From the IMG/VR virus record IMGVR_UViG_3300021090_000041, positions 1 to 46,070 of that record: 46,070 nt of DNA. One strand, 5' to 3'. The notes beneath the pieces are model-generated. The model worked only from the letters and a program-made list of their open reading frames with translations, was not told the origin of the DNA and made no database searches. Positions 24,821-33,334 of this stretch are shown here, one piece after another. How positions within the stretch are numbered: position 1 is the first letter of the stretch; each line of letters opens with the position of its first letter. This stretch comes from a virus. The translations under genes and the position numbers were made by a program.

Positions 24821-25488
24821 TTTTTAATGAGTGCCTTTCTCCCCAGGACGCTGAACGTCATGTGCCGCTCGACGACAAACTGAGTCAGATCACAAATCAG
24901 CCCCTCGAACATCGGGTTTGAAAAGTCTATATCGTCCACCAGCATCACGCCGCCCTTGTCGAGAAGATTGTCGTAATAGTTCTGGATGTCTAGGTAGGCG
25001 TCTCCCCGTTCGTGACTCCCGTCAACGTAGACGAGCTGAGCCGAGATGTCGAGCCGAAACAAAAACCGAGCGGCGGCCAGAGATGGCATGGGCAAGGGTA
25101 CGATGTAGTCTGTCAAGCCTGCCTCGATGACATTGCGCATGAACACGTTATAGTATTCCGGCCGGCCGTGTGCGATGTGCAGGTGTGGCCGCCAGGCCGG
25201 GTCAAGCCAAAGGATTCTGTCAGACAGCCAGGTGTCCACACAGACGATGGCCGCGTCCAGGCCCAACTCTTTCAGGTGTTGCGCCATGTGAATCGCCGAG
25301 CCGCCCTTGAATGAGCCGACCTCGATGATCGTGTGCGGCTTCAGGTCGTCAATCATCTTGTTGAACCACTCGTGCTGAGAGTCCCACACATGCGGGTTCT
25401 CCGACATCCAGTCGGCAACTGGAAAGTCTGTATAGGGATTGACGCCCTGGTGAATCTTGGCGACAAGGTCATTGAATGCCTGGGTCAT
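24817..25488 (-). CDS. class I SAM-dependent methyltransferase
   Basis: 223 residues with a Rossmann-type motif I (IIEVGSFKGGSAIHMAQHL), an acidic motif II region (AIVCVDTWLSD), and LVYVDGSHERGDAYLDIQNYYDNL, typical of the CmcI-like / Methyltransf_24 group. Such enzymes in sugar clusters methylate hydroxyls of sugars or other small acceptors. The coupling (ATGA) to glycosyltransferase and DUF1737-like genes suggests a surface-glycan substrate, an inference from context. Confidence 0.85.
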   Translation of the reverse strand: MTQAFNDLVAKIHQGVNPYTDFPVADWMSENPHVWDSQHEWFNKMIDDLKPHTIIEVGSFKGGSAIHMAQHLKELGLDAAIVCVDTWLSDRILWLDPAWRPHLHIAHGRPEYYNVFMRNVIEAGLTDYIVPLPMPSLAAARFLFRLDISAQLVYVDGSHERGDAYLDIQNYYDNLLDKGGVMLVDDIDFSNPMFEGLICDLTQFVVERHMTFSVLGRKALIKK

Positions 25489-25685
25489 TTTGACTTACTT
25501 GGTTTCTGCTCCCGCACAAGAGCCTGAGAATATCGCTCAACATGATATGAGACATGCCCGAAATCTGACATCGTTACAGACACGCCGCCCAATGGTTGCC
25601 AACCCTCAAGGATGCGCTGATTGACAACCATAGTCAACTGCTCTGGCGTCGCCTCAGATACGACGTCATACTCACTTGCCGCCAC
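25485..25685 (-). CDS. DUF1737-like small protein
   Basis: 66 residues matching the DUF1737 pattern: YDVVSEATPEQLTMVVNQRI, LEGWQPLGGVSVT. This small alpha/beta domain of unknown function is often found alone in phage and bacterial genomes. It overlaps the acetyltransferase gene by 14 bases and the methyltransferase gene by ATGA. Confidence 0.75.
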   Translation of the reverse strand: MAASEYDVVSEATPEQLTMVVNQRILEGWQPLGGVSVTMSDFGHVSYHVERYSQALVREQKPSKSK

Positions 25686-26223
25686 GATACGCCTCTTTCA
25701 GTTTCTCAATATCACCTGACATGAGAATCGGGATGACAGCCTTGATCTTGTCGTCAGGCAGGTTCCACCAGGCCAGGTCCAGCAAGAATCGAATATCCTC
25801 CTCACCGAATCTGTACCGCACGAGTTGCGCCGGGTTGCCCGCTACCACGGCATACGCGGGTACATCTTTCGTCACAACCGAATGCGCTCCGATGCAAGCG
25901 CCGTCTCCAATCGTCACGCCCGACATGATGGTGGCCTTGTAGCCTATCCATACATCGTTGCCGATGACTACATCGCCCTTCGTGCGGGGATGGCCATGGA
26001 TGCCCTGCGCGGCCCACCATGTGAAATTGGCGTCCGAGAATGGATAGGTGCTGATCCAGTCGGTATTATGCTCCGCCCCCAGAAAGATCGTCACGCCACC
26101 GGAGATGGAACAGAACTTGCCGATCCTCAGCCTGGCCTCGCCGACCCCGATGATGGTCGGCGTGCCGTAGGAATATACACCGATGTTGTGCCCTGGCAGA
26201 GCATCCTTCGTCCAGAAGCTCAT
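25672..26223 (-). CDS. CatB-related O-acetyltransferase (hexapeptide repeat)
   Basis: 183 residues of left-handed beta-helix type. Hexapeptide turns are visible in IGKFCSISGGVTIF, VVIGNDVWIGYKATIMSGVTIG and DGACIGAHSVVTKDVPAYAVVAGNPA. The catalytic His of the xenobiotic/CatB acetyltransferase group is expected in LGAEHNTDWIST. The family moves acetyl from acetyl-CoA onto a hydroxyl of a sugar or antibiotic. In this cassette it most likely O-acetylates a glycan, as serotype-converting phages do with O-antigen. Confidence 0.9.
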   Translation of the reverse strand: MSFWTKDALPGHNIGVYSYGTPTIIGVGEARLRIGKFCSISGGVTIFLGAEHNTDWISTYPFSDANFTWWAAQGIHGHPRTKGDVVIGNDVWIGYKATIMSGVTIGDGACIGAHSVVTKDVPAYAVVAGNPAQLVRYRFGEEDIRFLLDLAWWNLPDDKIKAVIPILMSGDIEKLKEAYRGGK

Positions 26224-26609
26224 GGTGTCACATCCGCCAAGTAACCAAGCAGTGCCTTGAAAACCGAATTGAATGTTGGATTGTTTTTTGAAAACAAGAT
26301 CCGCTTTCCATAGTCGGAATTATTTTCTAATTCTTCAACATTCAGTGCTTGCACCGTCCAAAGTCCATTCCGGTCTTGGTGCAACAATGCGGCCACCTTC
26401 CCATCATGATATTGCCAAACGTCGCCGATGCGTTTCAAGAGAATCTCAGATGTCTTATAGACCTTTACTCGCTCTGTGTCTTCTTTCGAGAACTTCATGC
26501 GGGAAACTTCGACATCGAGGAATACTCCGCATTTGGCCGCCTCATTGAGTAGATCGTTCAACTCCTTGACTTTGGTATCAACTATGTGCTCAATCTCGCT
26601 ATTTGTCAT
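26220..26609 (-). CDS. hypothetical protein in the glycan cassette
   Basis: 129 residues, not recognised. It begins with a helix (NSEIEHIVDTKVKELNDLLNEAAK), followed by mixed strands (GDVWQYHDGKVAALLHQDRNGLWTVQAL). It is more Lys- and Asn-rich than its neighbours and its codons are more AT-rich, hinting at separate acquisition. ATGA overlaps on both sides. Confidence 0.6.
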   Translation of the reverse strand: MTNSEIEHIVDTKVKELNDLLNEAAKCGVFLDVEVSRMKFSKEDTERVKVYKTSEILLKRIGDVWQYHDGKVAALLHQDRNGLWTVQALNVEELENNSDYGKRILFSKNNPTFNSVFKALLGYLADVTP

Positions 26610-27154
26610 GGCACACGCTCCAGCACAGTCAGGCCGAACTGGTTCGGGTTATCGTCCAAGATTTTCCAACTCCCTTTGGCGCACAATTTGAGAATGGCAA
26701 TCCACATCGTCATGCCGCTAGAGCCAGGCGAATCGGGATAGTCATCAGTGTACGTATCATGCAGGATAATCCACCGCCCGACATATTCCTCATGGCGACG
26801 AAGCTCTTCATCCAATTGCCGATAGGTGTGTATCGTGTCAATAAAAAGCAGGTCAGTCGGCTCTATTGCAATTGCCAGGTCGTCTCTCTGATAGAAGCGG
26901 AATTCAACGCCTTCCAGCTTGGCTGCCTCGACAAATTCATCACTGCGAATGAATGGTTGAACATCATAGCTGGTCAGCTTCCCGGTCCCCAAATCAGCCA
27001 ACCCCGCCAACAAGGCCGCCGTCGAGCAACCACTCCGTACACCAAACTCGGTGATATGATGGCATGGAGCCGCATATCGTCTCAGAGCCGGCAGATGTTG
27101 CCCGATGTCCGTGCTGGATTGAATCGCCTGCTGGTAAAGCTCTTCGAGCGTCAT
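26606..27154 (-). CDS. class I SAM-dependent methyltransferase, second copy
   Basis: 182 residues: motif I ITEFGVRSGCSTAALLAGL, an acidic strand LLFIDTIHTYRQLDEELRR, and ILHDTYTDDYPD, all typical of the Methyltransf_24 group. It resembles the methyltransferase at 24817 only in fold. I chose ATG 27154, which overlaps the preceding stop by ATGA; the longer open frame to 27406 lies over the neighbouring gene. The likely role is methylation of a sugar or polyketide-like acceptor made by the cassette. Confidence 0.8.
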   Translation of the reverse strand: MTLEELYQQAIQSSTDIGQHLPALRRYAAPCHHITEFGVRSGCSTAALLAGLADLGTGKLTSYDVQPFIRSDEFVEAAKLEGVEFRFYQRDDLAIAIEPTDLLFIDTIHTYRQLDEELRRHEEYVGRWIILHDTYTDDYPDSPGSSGMTMWIAILKLCAKGSWKILDDNPNQFGLTVLERVP

Positions 27155-27864
27155 TGCGCGCCTGCTTCCTCTTTTTGCTTGACGGTCAGCGTCACGGGCA
27201 GGGCCGTTGTGCCCACATCCGGGTGATCCGCCCGCCACTCTTTCCAGGTTGCGCTGTCGATGACCCCGGCCGTCAGATGGGGTATCTCTAGCGTCGTGTC
27301 GCAATAGGCTTTGATGCCGAGCGCCTCGCAGTGCTCCATGAAATAGATGTCTTCGGTAGGAAACTGCTTCAGGCCATCGGGGTAGCTGTACCTGAAATAT
27401 GGCCATCGGTAGCCCGCCGCGTCCAGCGCCCCAAATACCCAGCGTTGAATCGCGATCGCGCCCGTGCCGACGGCGTCCACCTCATACAGCCCATCTACCC
27501 ACTCGATGGGCGCGTGCAGCTTGCCATCGGAGCACCGGACAAAAAATATGGGGTCATACGGCTCGCTTCGGCGAAATGCCAACGCCGACACAACGCCAAC
27601 GCCGTGCGATACGAGCTGCCGCACCACATTCGGTGGGTGGTCGTGATCATCGTCCAGCATGACGAGATAATCCTGCGGGTCAGGATTGGGCATTTCAAGA
27701 AATGCTTTGATGATGATGTTGCGCGCCGCATCCGTTCGCATGTACGGAATCGAGATACGGGTATAACCCAAGCTGCCGCACGTCATGGCGATGTTGAGAA
27801 GGCTGTTATTTGCCGTGTCACCTACCGTGCGTTCGAGCAGGACACTCCAGTAAACCTTTGGCAT
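27151..27864 (-). CDS. GT-A type glycosyltransferase-like protein
   Basis: 237 residues. YLVMLDDDHDHPPNVVRQLV carries a strong Asp-rich DxD metal/nucleotide motif. ARNIIIKAFLEM before it and FPTEDIYFMEHCEALG after it follow the order of GT2-like enzymes that read donor, acceptor and ED base. I chose ATG 27864 (MPKVYWSVLLERT); GTG at 27915 would add an unlikely Arg-rich 17 residues. It is the first gene of the cassette after the decoration gene. An AGGAG lies unusually close to the ATG, so initiation may be weak. Confidence 0.75.
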   Translation of the reverse strand: MPKVYWSVLLERTVGDTANNSLLNIAMTCGSLGYTRISIPYMRTDAARNIIIKAFLEMPNPDPQDYLVMLDDDHDHPPNVVRQLVSHGVGVVSALAFRRSEPYDPIFFVRCSDGKLHAPIEWVDGLYEVDAVGTGAIAIQRWVFGALDAAGYRWPYFRYSYPDGLKQFPTEDIYFMEHCEALGIKAYCDTTLEIPHLTAGVIDSATWKEWRADHPDVGTTALPVTLTVKQKEEAGAQ

Positions 27865-27926
27865 TCTCCTATTTGCCCTTCTGAGAGTGGGGGCAAGCTC
27901 GTCACCTGCCCCCACTTCCCTAAACT

Positions 27927-27940
27927 ATTTCCGTGGAAAT
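27927..27940. repeat. ATTTCCGTGGAAAT palindrome, copy 2
   Basis: Between the decoration gene stop and the start of the glycan cassette. Extended identity ATTTCCGTGGAAATGGTC is shared with 41004. The third copy is inverted at the centre of the hairpin at 7598-7635. Confidence 0.65.
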
Positions 27941-27948
27941 GGTCTGCC

Positions 27949-28335
27949 TTACGCGGCTTCCCGTTTCATCGGGAATGCGCCCACGGCGATATTCGCGCCG
28001 GTGATATTCGCGCTCAGCGTGACCACGGCCCGCACGTACCGCTTGGTTTGCTTGTAGTGAATCTCTTCAAACCCCGTGCCCGCCGTGCCGTTGACAGCCG
28101 TGAAGGCCGCCCCGGTGATGTCCGCAAAATCGGCGCTGGTCGTCGTGGCCGATTCCTGTAGCGTCACCGTCACCGTAGCGGGCGCCGTGCCCGCCACGCC
28201 AAAGCCCGCCAACACCGCCTTGATGTTGCGCTTCGAGATGGATGGCGATGGCGCAAAGTCCACCGCGGTCCCATCGGCGGTCGTAGTTGGGCTGCCCGCG
28301 TACAACAGCTTCGCCTCATAGATTTGTGCCCACAT
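27949..28335 (-). CDS. putative head decoration / minor capsid protein
   Basis: 128 residues directly downstream of the capsid gene. The sequence is beta-rich and Ala/Thr-rich (IKAVLAGFGVAGTAPATVTVTLQES, RYVRAVVTLSANITGANIAVGAFP), as in small Ig-like or beta-tulip decoration proteins that bind the capsid surface. The family could not be fixed by eye; the role is inferred from position and composition. The stop is TAA, followed 8 bases later by the ATTTCC palindrome. Confidence 0.6.
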   Translation of the reverse strand: MWAQIYEAKLLYAGSPTTTADGTAVDFAPSPSISKRNIKAVLAGFGVAGTAPATVTVTLQESATTTSADFADITGAAFTAVNGTAGTGFEEIHYKQTKRYVRAVVTLSANITGANIAVGAFPMKREAA

Positions 28336-28367
28336 GGTTATTGCCTCCTCTAGTCCATGCCCTAGCT

Positions 28368-29759
28368 CTAGCTCGCCGCAAGTAAGAGCTTGAGCTTCCA
28401 GTCATGCACGAGTTGGCCGCCCACGCGCTTGCGCGCATAGATGACAACTTCGTCTTGCAGTGCCCGCAACTCGCGGAGCACCTCGACACTCAGACCAACG
28501 CGATCGGCGATGTAGTACCCGCCCATGTCGCCGAAGGCCATCGGCAGGCTGCTGGTTGCCAATGCCGGCATGAATTGATCCTTGATGATGGGATAGCCGA
28601 GCAAGTTGGCTGCCATGCCATTTGCCGTCGAAGGCCAGGCATCTGCTGTCATCCACAACGGGCGGGCTTGCGAATCGGTCAACGCGCGCGTCATGGCGTA
28701 GGTTGCCTTGTTGGCAAACCACTTGGCATTCGCCTCGTACTGAGGCGGCAAGGCCGCTTCCATGCCCGTGATACCGATCGTGCCGACGGTTGTCGCTGCC
28801 GTGCCGCTCAGGCCCCACGATACCGCGCCATTCGTGCCGGACTTGACGTACATGCCGCCCGCCGAGTGGGCCACTGCGGCATTTGGATGATTCGTGAAGC
28901 CAAACGGCTTGCCCACACCGTCGCCGGTGATGAACGCATCATCCTCGCCCAAGCCGAACGCCTCGCCCAGCAGCATCGTGATGTAGCCGAGCAAGTCGAA
29001 CTGCGCATCTTCCATTACGGCCCGCGTCAGGATGACCGCTGCCGTCGCCGTGTGAACCGGAATCGTCACGCGGCCCGCGACTGGGTTGGTTGCTTCACTG
29101 ATGGCCGCCGCCGGCGCTTCCGCCGTCCAGCCGAACCGCACACCCGACGTGTACTTGTCATCGGCGGTATACACGACCTTCGGGAACGTCACGAGGTCGC
29201 TGCCCGTCGTGAAGGCGTAGGCGTTCGGGCGAATCTGCGCGATGGTGGCGATTTTCTTGACCACATCCGCGCGGATGTCGGGAGGAACCCAAAACCCGCC
29301 CGCCGTGTCGCTGCCTTCCTGTAGGACCTTCATGCTGGAAGCCTTGATGGCGTCCATGCGTCCGTATCGTGACATCGAGCGCATGTAATCCACGAAAGCA
29401 TCCTTGTATGCGCCGCTCTTGAGAGCCATCATCTTGGCCGTGCCCACCGTGCCCAGCGCGTACAGTTCAGAACCATCTGAGCCAGGCGCGGTTGTCACAT
29501 CGGGGATAGCGCCCTCAGTTGGGCCGGCATTGCGCCAACCATCCTTCACGACGCTGCCCGCTGACTCTTCCGACCACGCTTTGAGATCCGCCGCGTGATC
29601 ATTCAGCCCGATCATGAGCTTGAGCTTGTCGGCCTGCCCCAGAATCTTTTCATATTCTGCGGCTTCGGCCTCGTCCCAAACTCCCTTCTGTTCGTTCTTC
29701 ATGCGCAGCGCTTCGGCTTGTCCAATCAAAGCCTTGAGTTGCGCTTTCGTCGCATCCAT
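28368..29759 (-). CDS. HK97-type major capsid protein
   Basis: 463 residues. Residues ~1-60 form a charged coiled-coil scaffold-like delta domain (KAQLKALIGQAEALRMKNEQKG). The fold core is recognised from GGFWVPPDIRADVVKKIATIAQIR, YAFTTGSDLVTFPKVV, WTAEAPAAAISEATNP, MEDAQFDLLGYITMLLGEAFGLGEDDAFITGDG and KPFGFTNHP, all hallmark HK97 major capsid segments. The protein builds the icosahedral shell; the N-terminal domain is probably cut by the protease encoded upstream. ATG 29759 follows GGAGGTAACGAC. Confidence 0.95.
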   Translation of the reverse strand: MDATKAQLKALIGQAEALRMKNEQKGVWDEAEAAEYEKILGQADKLKLMIGLNDHAADLKAWSEESAGSVVKDGWRNAGPTEGAIPDVTTAPGSDGSELYALGTVGTAKMMALKSGAYKDAFVDYMRSMSRYGRMDAIKASSMKVLQEGSDTAGGFWVPPDIRADVVKKIATIAQIRPNAYAFTTGSDLVTFPKVVYTADDKYTSGVRFGWTAEAPAAAISEATNPVAGRVTIPVHTATAAVILTRAVMEDAQFDLLGYITMLLGEAFGLGEDDAFITGDGVGKPFGFTNHPNAAVAHSAGGMYVKSGTNGAVSWGLSGTAATTVGTIGITGMEAALPPQYEANAKWFANKATYAMTRALTDSQARPLWMTADAWPSTANGMAANLLGYPIIKDQFMPALATSSLPMAFGDMGGYYIADRVGLSVEVLRELRALQDEVVIYARKRVGGQLVHDWKLKLLLAAS

Positions 29760-29771
29760 TGTCGTTACCTC

Positions 29772-31883
29772 CTAGACGTACAATTTGAGTAGCCGTTCCT
29801 TCTGCTTCAACGACTGGACGCGCTTCTCGATCTCGGCACGCCGCGCCTCTAATTGCGCCGCCTCTGTGCCGAGTGCAAGCTCTCCCAAGTCAATCCCCAA
29901 CGATTTGAAATAGTCCACTGAGCCGATCTGTCTTGGCTCGCATGGAGTTGTCGTCAATGCCGCCGCGAACAAGGGCCATTGCTTCAGCCACGTCGCGCCT
30001 TTGCTGACGGGCTGGCGGATAACGTATTGTGGCGCGCTATCTGAGGATGTTCCGATAGCGCGCTGAGAGATGAGTTTATCAATCGCCTTCCGGTACCGAT
30101 GGGACAGATCGAGTTGCGCCACGTACCAACGCCCGATGTCGTCGTCGCCGAGCTCGACCAGTGCGCCGACCTGGGCGATTTGCTTCGTCGCCTTATCCTG
30201 GGCGTGGGACCAGGTTAATGGGCGAGGCAGAGAGAGAGTCTTATCCCAAAAATCCGTAGCTCCGATGGGCGACTTGGCCCCCGTGAAGAATTCGGATTCA
30301 ATGTCCACCGTATCGGGGTCGCCCCACAAGGCCAGGTAGCCCCTGACGGTATCCTTGCCGACGGACTTGACGGCCACCACGTCACGGAAAAATTGTTCCG
30401 GCTGAGAGACGTGCAGGGACTTGATGTAGTTGACGGACACTCCGCCTTTCCATTGGGACTCGCGCCGGGTCGTGCTCGCGCTCTCGGAGGCCCAATCTGC
30501 ACCAGCTTCCTCAGATGGAGTGATGTCAACCTTGACTCGCACGAACCCTTTGCCGCGCTCCAAGCCCGTGATCTTGATTTCGTCTAAGTCTTCCCCGCTA
30601 CCGATTCCAGGAATCAGGTCGCTCGCATTTGTGCGAATATATTCTGCGGCATGGCCCGACGTCAGCTTACCAATGTCAAAGTCATCCGGCGTCGTGATGG
30701 TCAAGTCCCCAGTGATGGTATCCTCTGCCTTCCATTTGAGATTATTCCCTCCGCGCGGGATTTCTCCCACCTTAGACAAGCCCATATCATCCCCGCCGCC
30801 GCCCTTGCCCTTGGTGGGGTCATGTACTGATTGATCATCGTGACCAGGATGTTTAAAGGCGACGGACTTGCCTTCATGCTGGGCCGGCCAAATGCCCGTC
30901 ACCTCTTTGTGTAGCCGGGCACATAGGGCCTCTCGGTCATTTGCCTTGGCCGTCTCATCGGCTTCCATGCACTTGGTAAAGAAGTTCGGATCACCGCCGA
31001 GTTTCTTCTTCATGTGCTCAGCCATGTTGGACACGTTGCCCGCCTTGAGCGCCGACCATTTGATACTCTTGAATCCCTTGCGTTCCATCTCTGTCGCGCA
31101 ATCGGGGCAGAGTAGGCGCATGGTAGCAAGATTGATGGTCAAACCCTTGGCAGGCAAATATTCGCGTTTTACCTTTGCGGGAGTGCCAAAAACGATAGAT
31201 CCATCGGGGGATATAACATATGGATACAGGTATAATCCATCCGACTGACTGACCACAACCCCATCGTCCAAAACATCTTGAATCCACCCTGGAGATGACT
31301 CGGGCTTGAGTGGCGATGATGTATCGAACTTCTTGACCCAGGCTTGGCGGATAGAGTCTGTTTTATCTTGCAAGCTGGCCGATTTTCCGCCCCTTGGATT
31401 GCGCGAATACCCCGGCCTCGGCTCTGTGCCCGGCTCCGCCTCATTGACCCTCGCCTGTTGTTCCTGATACTGGGCATTCATCTCGTCGCGGGATGCGCGC
31501 GCCTGTTCGGCCCCTGCCGTGCCAGAGGCGTATTCCTCTGTGCCGACTTCGGGTGTGCCCTGGTCGCCTTCGCCCTCGGCCACCTCGGCACTCTCTTCTT
31601 CGGGTGTCTCGGTGCCCTCTTCTTCCGGCGTGTCTTCCTCTGCCATTGCCCCGCACGTCGCGCCCAGCTCCATTGCAATGTCGTGAAGGTCTTGAATCAG
31701 CGCCATGACCTCGTCTCGCGTCATGGCCTGCTTCGTCGCGCCCGATTTATTGGCCTCGTTCGCGTACAGCGCACGCAGTTGCGCCCGCGCCTTGGTGCGG
31801 CTCGGATGCGTGCCCATGACCTTTCCGTCGTCGGCTTTGACGACTGTAAACTTGTTGCCCGCCTTTCTGATTTGGTATGGCAT
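29772..31883 (-). CDS. prohead protease with long N-terminal extension
   Basis: 703 residues. The C-terminal ~190 residues resemble HK97-type (S78) prohead proteases: VRGYLALWGDPDTVD, LTWSHAQD with the likely catalytic His at ~560, and a Ser-rich SSDSAPQY near ~610. The family is normally 150-250 residues. Here it is preceded by ~500 residues that include a short opening domain (YQIRKAGNKFTVVKADDGKV), a very acidic stretch (EEDTPEEEGTETPEEES), a CPDC pair, and the motif HPGHDDQSVHDPTKGKGGGG known from many phage head proteins. I chose ATG 31883 for GGAGG 8 bases upstream; the open frame to 31952 is over intergenic repeat DNA. It may also act as scaffold. Confidence 0.8.
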   Translation of the reverse strand: MPYQIRKAGNKFTVVKADDGKVMGTHPSRTKARAQLRALYANEANKSGATKQAMTRDEVMALIQDLHDIAMELGATCGAMAEEDTPEEEGTETPEEESAEVAEGEGDQGTPEVGTEEYASGTAGAEQARASRDEMNAQYQEQQARVNEAEPGTEPRPGYSRNPRGGKSASLQDKTDSIRQAWVKKFDTSSPLKPESSPGWIQDVLDDGVVVSQSDGLYLYPYVISPDGSIVFGTPAKVKREYLPAKGLTINLATMRLLCPDCATEMERKGFKSIKWSALKAGNVSNMAEHMKKKLGGDPNFFTKCMEADETAKANDREALCARLHKEVTGIWPAQHEGKSVAFKHPGHDDQSVHDPTKGKGGGGDDMGLSKVGEIPRGGNNLKWKAEDTITGDLTITTPDDFDIGKLTSGHAAEYIRTNASDLIPGIGSGEDLDEIKITGLERGKGFVRVKVDITPSEEAGADWASESASTTRRESQWKGGVSVNYIKSLHVSQPEQFFRDVVAVKSVGKDTVRGYLALWGDPDTVDIESEFFTGAKSPIGATDFWDKTLSLPRPLTWSHAQDKATKQIAQVGALVELGDDDIGRWYVAQLDLSHRYRKAIDKLISQRAIGTSSDSAPQYVIRQPVSKGATWLKQWPLFAAALTTTPCEPRQIGSVDYFKSLGIDLGELALGTEAAQLEARRAEIEKRVQSLKQKERLLKLYV

Positions 31884-31926
31884 TTTCTTACCTCCACGAA
31901 TATCGGGCGCAATGAAAGCCTCCATC

Positions 31927-31943
31927 ATCCCCTTCAAGGGGAT
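31927..31943. repeat. ATCCCCTTCAAGGGGAT palindrome between ferritin and protease genes
   Basis: Eight-base perfect arms around a central C. Lies in the 68-base gap upstream of the protease ribosome site. Same family as the copies inside genes. Confidence 0.75.
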
Positions 31944-31951
31944 CGTGCCCA

Positions 31952-32434
31952 TTATGCGCCGCCCAACTTACCGTCAATTTCAAACAATGCCGCCATGTTG
32001 CCATCGGCAGCATCCAACTGTGCGATGATCTCGGTCAACTCCCGTTCGCTTTTCATCTGCTCCATGAGGATGGGCTGCAAGAATATCTTGGTCGGCACGT
32101 CGGCCATATCGTATAACGCCAGCAACTTTTCACTGTTGGCAATCTCAGCCTCAAGTGCCATCTCGAAGAGCACAGCCGGGTCAGTCGAGTCTACCTTCGG
32201 ATGCTCTGGCAATGGTGGAGAATAGGCTTGCTCGTTCCGGTCGTTGATGTAGTCGTAAAACAGCTTGGCGTGGTCAAGCTCTTCCGTTGCGCTCTTGTTG
32301 AAAAACTTGGCGCAACCCAAGAACACGTTGCCAGCGTCAAGCGGAGCCGCCAGGCACAGGTACAGCCGGTGGTTGCCAAGTTCTTGGGCATATTGCGTAT
32401 TGAGAGCCGCGAGTAATTCTGGTGACAGATTCAT
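31952..32434 (-). CDS. ferritin-like iron storage protein
   Basis: 160 residues, the length of bacterial ferritins. The four-helix iron site is visible: Glu18 in the first helix, E51/E52 and H55 in the ATEELDHAKLFYDYINDR segment, a helix-C Glu in FEMALEAEIANSEKLLALYDMA, and the Gln/Glu pair in FLQPILMEQMKSEREL. In the family these residues oxidise Fe(II) and store ferric mineral in a 24-mer cage. It is coupled by ATGA to the gp10-like gene and lies upstream of the protease, inside the head module. A virion or host-iron role is unknown; a ferritin in a phage structural operon is unusual. Confidence 0.85.
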   Translation of the reverse strand: MNLSPELLAALNTQYAQELGNHRLYLCLAAPLDAGNVFLGCAKFFNKSATEELDHAKLFYDYINDRNEQAYSPPLPEHPKVDSTDPAVLFEMALEAEIANSEKLLALYDMADVPTKIFLQPILMEQMKSERELTEIIAQLDAADGNMAALFEIDGKLGGA

Positions 32435-33045
32435 AGTTCCTCCAACAGTTTACCAACGGCCTCGCCGAATGCCGCCTCGATGCTCGGCATGGCCCGATCA
32501 AGCGCATCGTCCACATTCGGCCAGCCGATAGCCTTCATTCGTTTGGCCTGCACTGCGCGCGGACCTTGCACAGGCATGGCATAGCTTGCCATATTGCCTA
32601 CCACGCCGATGACACCACTTCCGGCAACGCTGACTTCATGCGTCCAATGCTTGCCCAAATCCTCGGATGACCGAACGAGCTTGTAGCCGGCCACGCCGCC
32701 AGATCCGGATAGGCCGTACTCTTTTCGCGCCCGTCTTGCCGTCATGGCGCGCCCGCTTTTCTTTGGCTTCGGCCCAAGCGTTGCCTTTCGCATCACGGGA
32801 TACCACCAGCCCTTGCGCCGTTCGTAATAGCCGACAGGCCGGAGTGATACGCTGTGCTTGTTTTTGACTTCACGCCAACGGCCAGGGCGGTTTGCTTCGG
32901 TTGCAGGCGGGTAGGTTTTCAGGATGCCTTCGACCGACAGAACGCTCTTGAGCATTGCGTCCCGCACCAGGGGTAGGGCGATTTGAGGCGACTCTTTCAG
33001 CGCCTTCGCCAGTTGGTCAAAGCCTTGAATCACCCGACCAGCCAT
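32431..33045 (-). CDS. HK97 gp10-like head-tail / tail completion protein
   Basis: 204 residues beginning MAGRVIQGFDQLAKALKES. It has the helix-rich N-terminus, KTYPPATEANRPGRW, a basic middle (RKATLGPKPKKSGRAMTARRARKEYG) and YKLVRSSEDLGKHWTHEV typical of HK97-gp10-like proteins, which join head and tail. I chose ATG 33045; the open frame to 33249 is a shadow of the upstream gene. It normally sits with connector genes; here it precedes the ferritin and capsid genes. Overlap with the upstream gene is 29 bases. Confidence 0.7.
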   Translation of the reverse strand: MAGRVIQGFDQLAKALKESPQIALPLVRDAMLKSVLSVEGILKTYPPATEANRPGRWREVKNKHSVSLRPVGYYERRKGWWYPVMRKATLGPKPKKSGRAMTARRARKEYGLSGSGGVAGYKLVRSSEDLGKHWTHEVSVAGSGVIGVVGNMASYAMPVQGPRAVQAKRMKAIGWPNVDDALDRAMPSIEAAFGEAVGKLLEEL

Positions 33046-33334
33046 TATTCCCAGGTTTCTCGTCTTGGTCGCAGGGATGGCCCCATTTTGCTTTGTGCTG
33101 GCAACCCAATGCCCTGCATATAGGCTGTGCGTTAGCCAGCGGCCCGAATCGCTCTGCGGCAAGGATGGCCTCATTGGCAATAAGTTTTTCCTGATCGATG
33201 CGGACGAGCAGCACAGAACGCACGATGCCACTCGCCGCGAATTGGTCATCGAGCAGGTTTAGTTCCGCTTCTAGGCGGATCACCTCTCCGAGATGGAATT
33301 CTGCCAACTTTTGCAAACTGCCCGCGTCCGTCAT
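33017..33334 (-). CDS. hypothetical protein with C-terminal Cys/His cluster
   Basis: 105 residues. Residues ~1-75 are helical and charged (LQKLAEFHLGEVIRLEAELNLLDDQF), and the end carries CRALGCQHKAKWGHPCDQDE, a possible small metal site. ATG 33334 follows GGGAAGGAAG and overlaps the MuF-like stop by ATGA. The unusual 29-base overlap with the gp10-like gene suggests tight coupling. No family is recognised. Confidence 0.6.
   Translation of the reverse strand: MTDAGSLQKLAEFHLGEVIRLEAELNLLDDQFAASGIVRSVLLVRIDQEKLIANEAILAAERFGPLANAQPICRALGCQHKAKWGHPCDQDEKPGNNGWSGDSRL

Noticed and set aside
31884-31952. Protease start at the upstream frame
   Set aside because: This stretch carries a palindromic repeat and lies before the GGAGG ribosome site, so it is treated as intergenic.
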